Position numbers and translations under genes: made by a program | From: an uncultured Bacteroides sp. | GTDB lineage: Bacteria > Bacteroidota > Bacteroidia > Bacteroidales > Bacteroidaceae | Length of the DNA stretch: 64,000 nt | Assembly: GCA_902492205.1 (NCBI GenBank) | Contig: CABUKU010000006.1 | Coordinates: 73,730-137,729, forward strand | Direction of reading: 5' to 3' | In this document: piece after piece, positions 62,380-64,000 of the stretch | Numbering within the stretch: the first letter of the stretch is position 1 | Layout: each line of letters begins with the position of its first letter | The notes under the pieces: generated by a model | The model's input: only the letters and a program-made list of their open reading frames with translations | What the model was told of the DNA's origin: nothing | Database searches by the model: none

Positions 62380-62575
62380 TCCCCTCCTTATTGAGCTACC
62401 CTTTATACACATCTTTAAATCCTTACAAATTGGAATATTTAAAGGTGTTATTAGGAAAAAAAAGATTAAATAATGACTATGCTTACCATGAATAGCCTTA
62501 ATTAATTTAACTCTTTATGTGCCTATTTCTTAAAAAAAATAGATGTGTATAAAGGGTAGCTCAATAAGGAGGGGA
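62380..62575. mobile_element. 196-bp element with perfect 35-bp terminal inverted repeats
   Basis: Arms 62380-62414 and 62541-62575 pair without mismatch around 126 A+T-rich bases. The outer 15 bases of each arm match the head of the REP-like palindromes in the 59472 gene; the inner 20 (CTACCCTTTATACACATCT type) do not. No TAnnTTTG box occurs in the spacer in either direction, so it may be a MITE-like element or a switch with a different promoter. It lies between two genes of one operon. Confidence 0.8.
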
Positions 62576-62621
62576 AATAAGAAGAAAAACACCATTACAG
62601 GAACACTCAAATATAACCAAA

Positions 62622-64000
62622 ATGAACAAAGCAATCCATAAACTAACTTTTCTGCTATCGCTGACGGCACTTCTCACCGCCTGCTCGCAAGACGATGCTC
62701 CGGTAACGTTGGATAGCTACCCGGATACCCCGCAAATCACCGTTACCCGAAGCACGGCGAGCGGAGATGCGGAGGTGAAAACCATTTTCCAAAACGGCAC
62801 GGAGGTGGGGCTGAGCGTGCAGGGGAGCAGTGCGTACAGCAACATGAAATACGAGTATCGGGACGGAACTTTGAAACCTAAAGGAGAAAAGATTTTTTGG
62901 AATACAGGAAGCCTCACCGTGAATGCCTATTATCCTTACCGCAATGACGGAAATTATACCAATCCGCCTGTTTACGAAGACCAAAGCACGGAAGCAAACT
63001 ACTACCTGAGCGATGCCCTTCATGCCACAGGCACGGTGAACAATACCGGCAACAGCATGAGCTTGGATTTCAAACACCGCACTGCAAAGATTATTTTGAA
63101 CTTTCCGGCAGATGTAAAAGACGTAAAAATACTCAATCAGCCCCTCACGACAGGTGGCGCGACATCAAATACGATTTCGGCTTACAGACGGTCTGGAAGT
63201 CAATGGAAAGCCTGCATCATCCCGGGAACCAAAGCTATGACCGTGACATTTAACAGAGAAAACTGGCCTGCGCTAAAGGTAAATCTCCCAAGCAGAAACT
63301 ACGAAGCCGGGAAGCAATACATTTATTCTGTGAGCTTAGATAATATAGTTATACCTTTAAATTTAAGTAATGGAAATATAACTATAACAGATAGTCATAA
63401 ATATCTTATTACCCAGAGTGGAACACAAACCACCGGGAATCATATCAGCATCGCCAATGCTAATCCCACCGTGACTCTAAAAAACCTGAACGTTAAATCC
63501 TCAGTGGCCTTGCACATCGGCGCTGGATCTCCTACTATCATTCTCGAAGGAACCAATACTTTGGAGAGTACAGATTTTGGTATAGCTGGAATTAACTTGG
63601 CTCATAATGCGGAAGGAACCCTTTATATTCAAGGTAACGGAAGTTTAACTGCAAAAGGTGCCACATGTGGGGCAGGAATAGGGACAAAGGAAAGCAGGAG
63701 TTCCTATAGTATAGAAATACATGATTGCACAATCACAGCAATTGCCGGCAATGCTAATGGCAAGGCTAATGAAACTGCAGCAGGTATCGGCTCCCGGGGA
63801 GGGGCAGGCTGTGGCAATATAAACATTGTAAAGGCAACCGTAACGGCCAAAGGTGGAGATGCTAAGTGGTCAGGAGCCGGAATTGGCAGTGGGGGTAGTG
63901 GAAAGTGTGCTAATATTGTCATCCAGCTGAAACCCGGTCAGAGTAAAGATCAATTCTTAAAAAATATAACAGCAGGTACCGGGGGAGATGGTACAGCTGA
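62622..64000 (+). CDS. Fimbrillin-like lipoprotein with beta-helix carbohydrate-binding-like C-terminus (partial)
   Basis: The frame is open from the ATG at 62622 to the window end, at least 459 codons with no stop, so the gene continues. Lipobox LLTAC (Cys21). Residues 30-235 are Mfa-like fimbrillin (LTVNAYYPYRND, MSLDFKHRTAKIILNF, YEAGKQYIYSVSLD). From about 265 a repeated GAGIG/AAGIGSRGG/SGAGIGSGG pattern with short strands follows, like the Cthe_2159-type beta-helix carbohydrate-binding domain. Probably a pilus tip or surface adhesin for glycans. Confidence 0.82.
   Translation, partial: MNKAIHKLTFLLSLTALLTACSQDDAPVTLDSYPDTPQITVTRSTASGDAEVKTIFQNGTEVGLSVQGSSAYSNMKYEYRDGTLKPKGEKIFWNTGSLTVNAYYPYRNDGNYTNPPVYEDQSTEANYYLSDALHATGTVNNTGNSMSLDFKHRTAKIILNFPADVKDVKILNQPLTTGGATSNTISAYRRSGSQWKACIIPGTKAMTVTFNRENWPALKVNLPSRNYEAGKQYIYSVSLDNIVIPLNLSNGNITITDSHKYLITQSGTQTTGNHISIANANPTVTLKNLNVKSSVALHIGAGSPTIILEGTNTLESTDFGIAGINLAHNAEGTLYIQGNGSLTAKGATCGAGIGTKESRSSYSIEIHDCTITAIAGNANGKANETAAGIGSRGGAGCGNINIVKATVTAKGGDAKWSGAGIGSGGSGKCANIVIQLKPGQSKDQFLKNITAGTGGDGTA

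Noticed and set aside
62380..62575. Simple rho-independent terminator
   Set aside because: Arms of 35 bp with 126 bp between are far larger than a terminator, and the genes on both sides appear to belong to one operon.

Overview
The window is chromosomal DNA of a gut Bacteroidales bacterium, most likely Bacteroides or a close relative such as Phocaeicola. The evidence is a complex I operon with fused nuoCD and no nuoEFG, promoters of the TAnnTTTG type instead of TATAAT, FimA/Mfa-type lipoprotein fimbrillins, an IntDOT-like tyrosine recombinase, TonB receptors with carboxypeptidase-like N-termini, and a GH130 mannoside operon. No rRNA, tRNA, CRISPR array or complete insertion sequence was seen.

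Layout. 1-3042: end of dxs, then trkA-trkH (potassium uptake). 3132-3515: small secreted unknown. 3613-13536: nuoA-B-CD-H-I-J-K-L-M-N. 13788-29081: a tyrosine recombinase, an AraC-type gene lying wholly between two 19-bp inverted repeats, and a long type V-like pilus operon (fimbrillin, Mfa2/FimB-like anchor, three large lipoproteins with C-terminal DUF1566-like domains, a free DUF1566-like protein, a small unknown, HU, a DUF3575 protein and a 1050-residue OmpA-like/TPR lipoprotein). 29493-32765: HU-like gene with a palindrome array in its leader, a small membrane protein, and a second Dxs-like enzyme. 32852-40192: a hybrid sensor kinase divergent from a TonB receptor/lipoprotein pair. 40531-45289: mannobiose epimerase, GPH transporter, mannosylglucose phosphorylase, AraC regulator. 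45383-51570: MscS-like channel and the oxidative TCA branch (gltA, icd, acn). 51874-53680: ABC-type ATPase plus TOPRIM-like DUF4435 protein (PARIS-like pair). 53794-56144: EamA transporter and clostripain-family lipoprotein. 56212-59104: SDR, OYE-type and steroid 5-alpha-reductase-like enzymes resembling the gut Bacteroidetes bile acid/steroid cluster. 59472-64000: second fimbrial operon, cut by the window end.

The most notable features are DNA switches. (1) At 15081-16341 the araC gene and its flanks lie between perfect 19-bp inverted repeats beside a recombinase gene. A very good outward promoter sits just outside the left repeat and another -7 box just inside it. Flipping the segment would put araC behind the first and the fimbrillin operon behind the second, so as read both appear OFF. 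(2) At 59247-59426 a 124-bp spacer lies between perfect 28-bp inverted repeats that carry the AAACGTTCGT core known from Mpi-type invertible promoters of B. fragilis. Its only good -7 box points left, away from the fimbrial operon and towards the steroid-reductase operon. (3) At 62380-62575 perfect 35-bp inverted repeats flank 126 bp between two fimbrial genes.

Other unexplained structures are two arrays of exactly four palindromes at an exact 22-bp period (30191-30272 and 40293-40376), an inverted pair of REP-like palindromes inserted in frame inside a coding sequence (59841-59988), and a family of related terminator hairpins shared by three gene boundaries.
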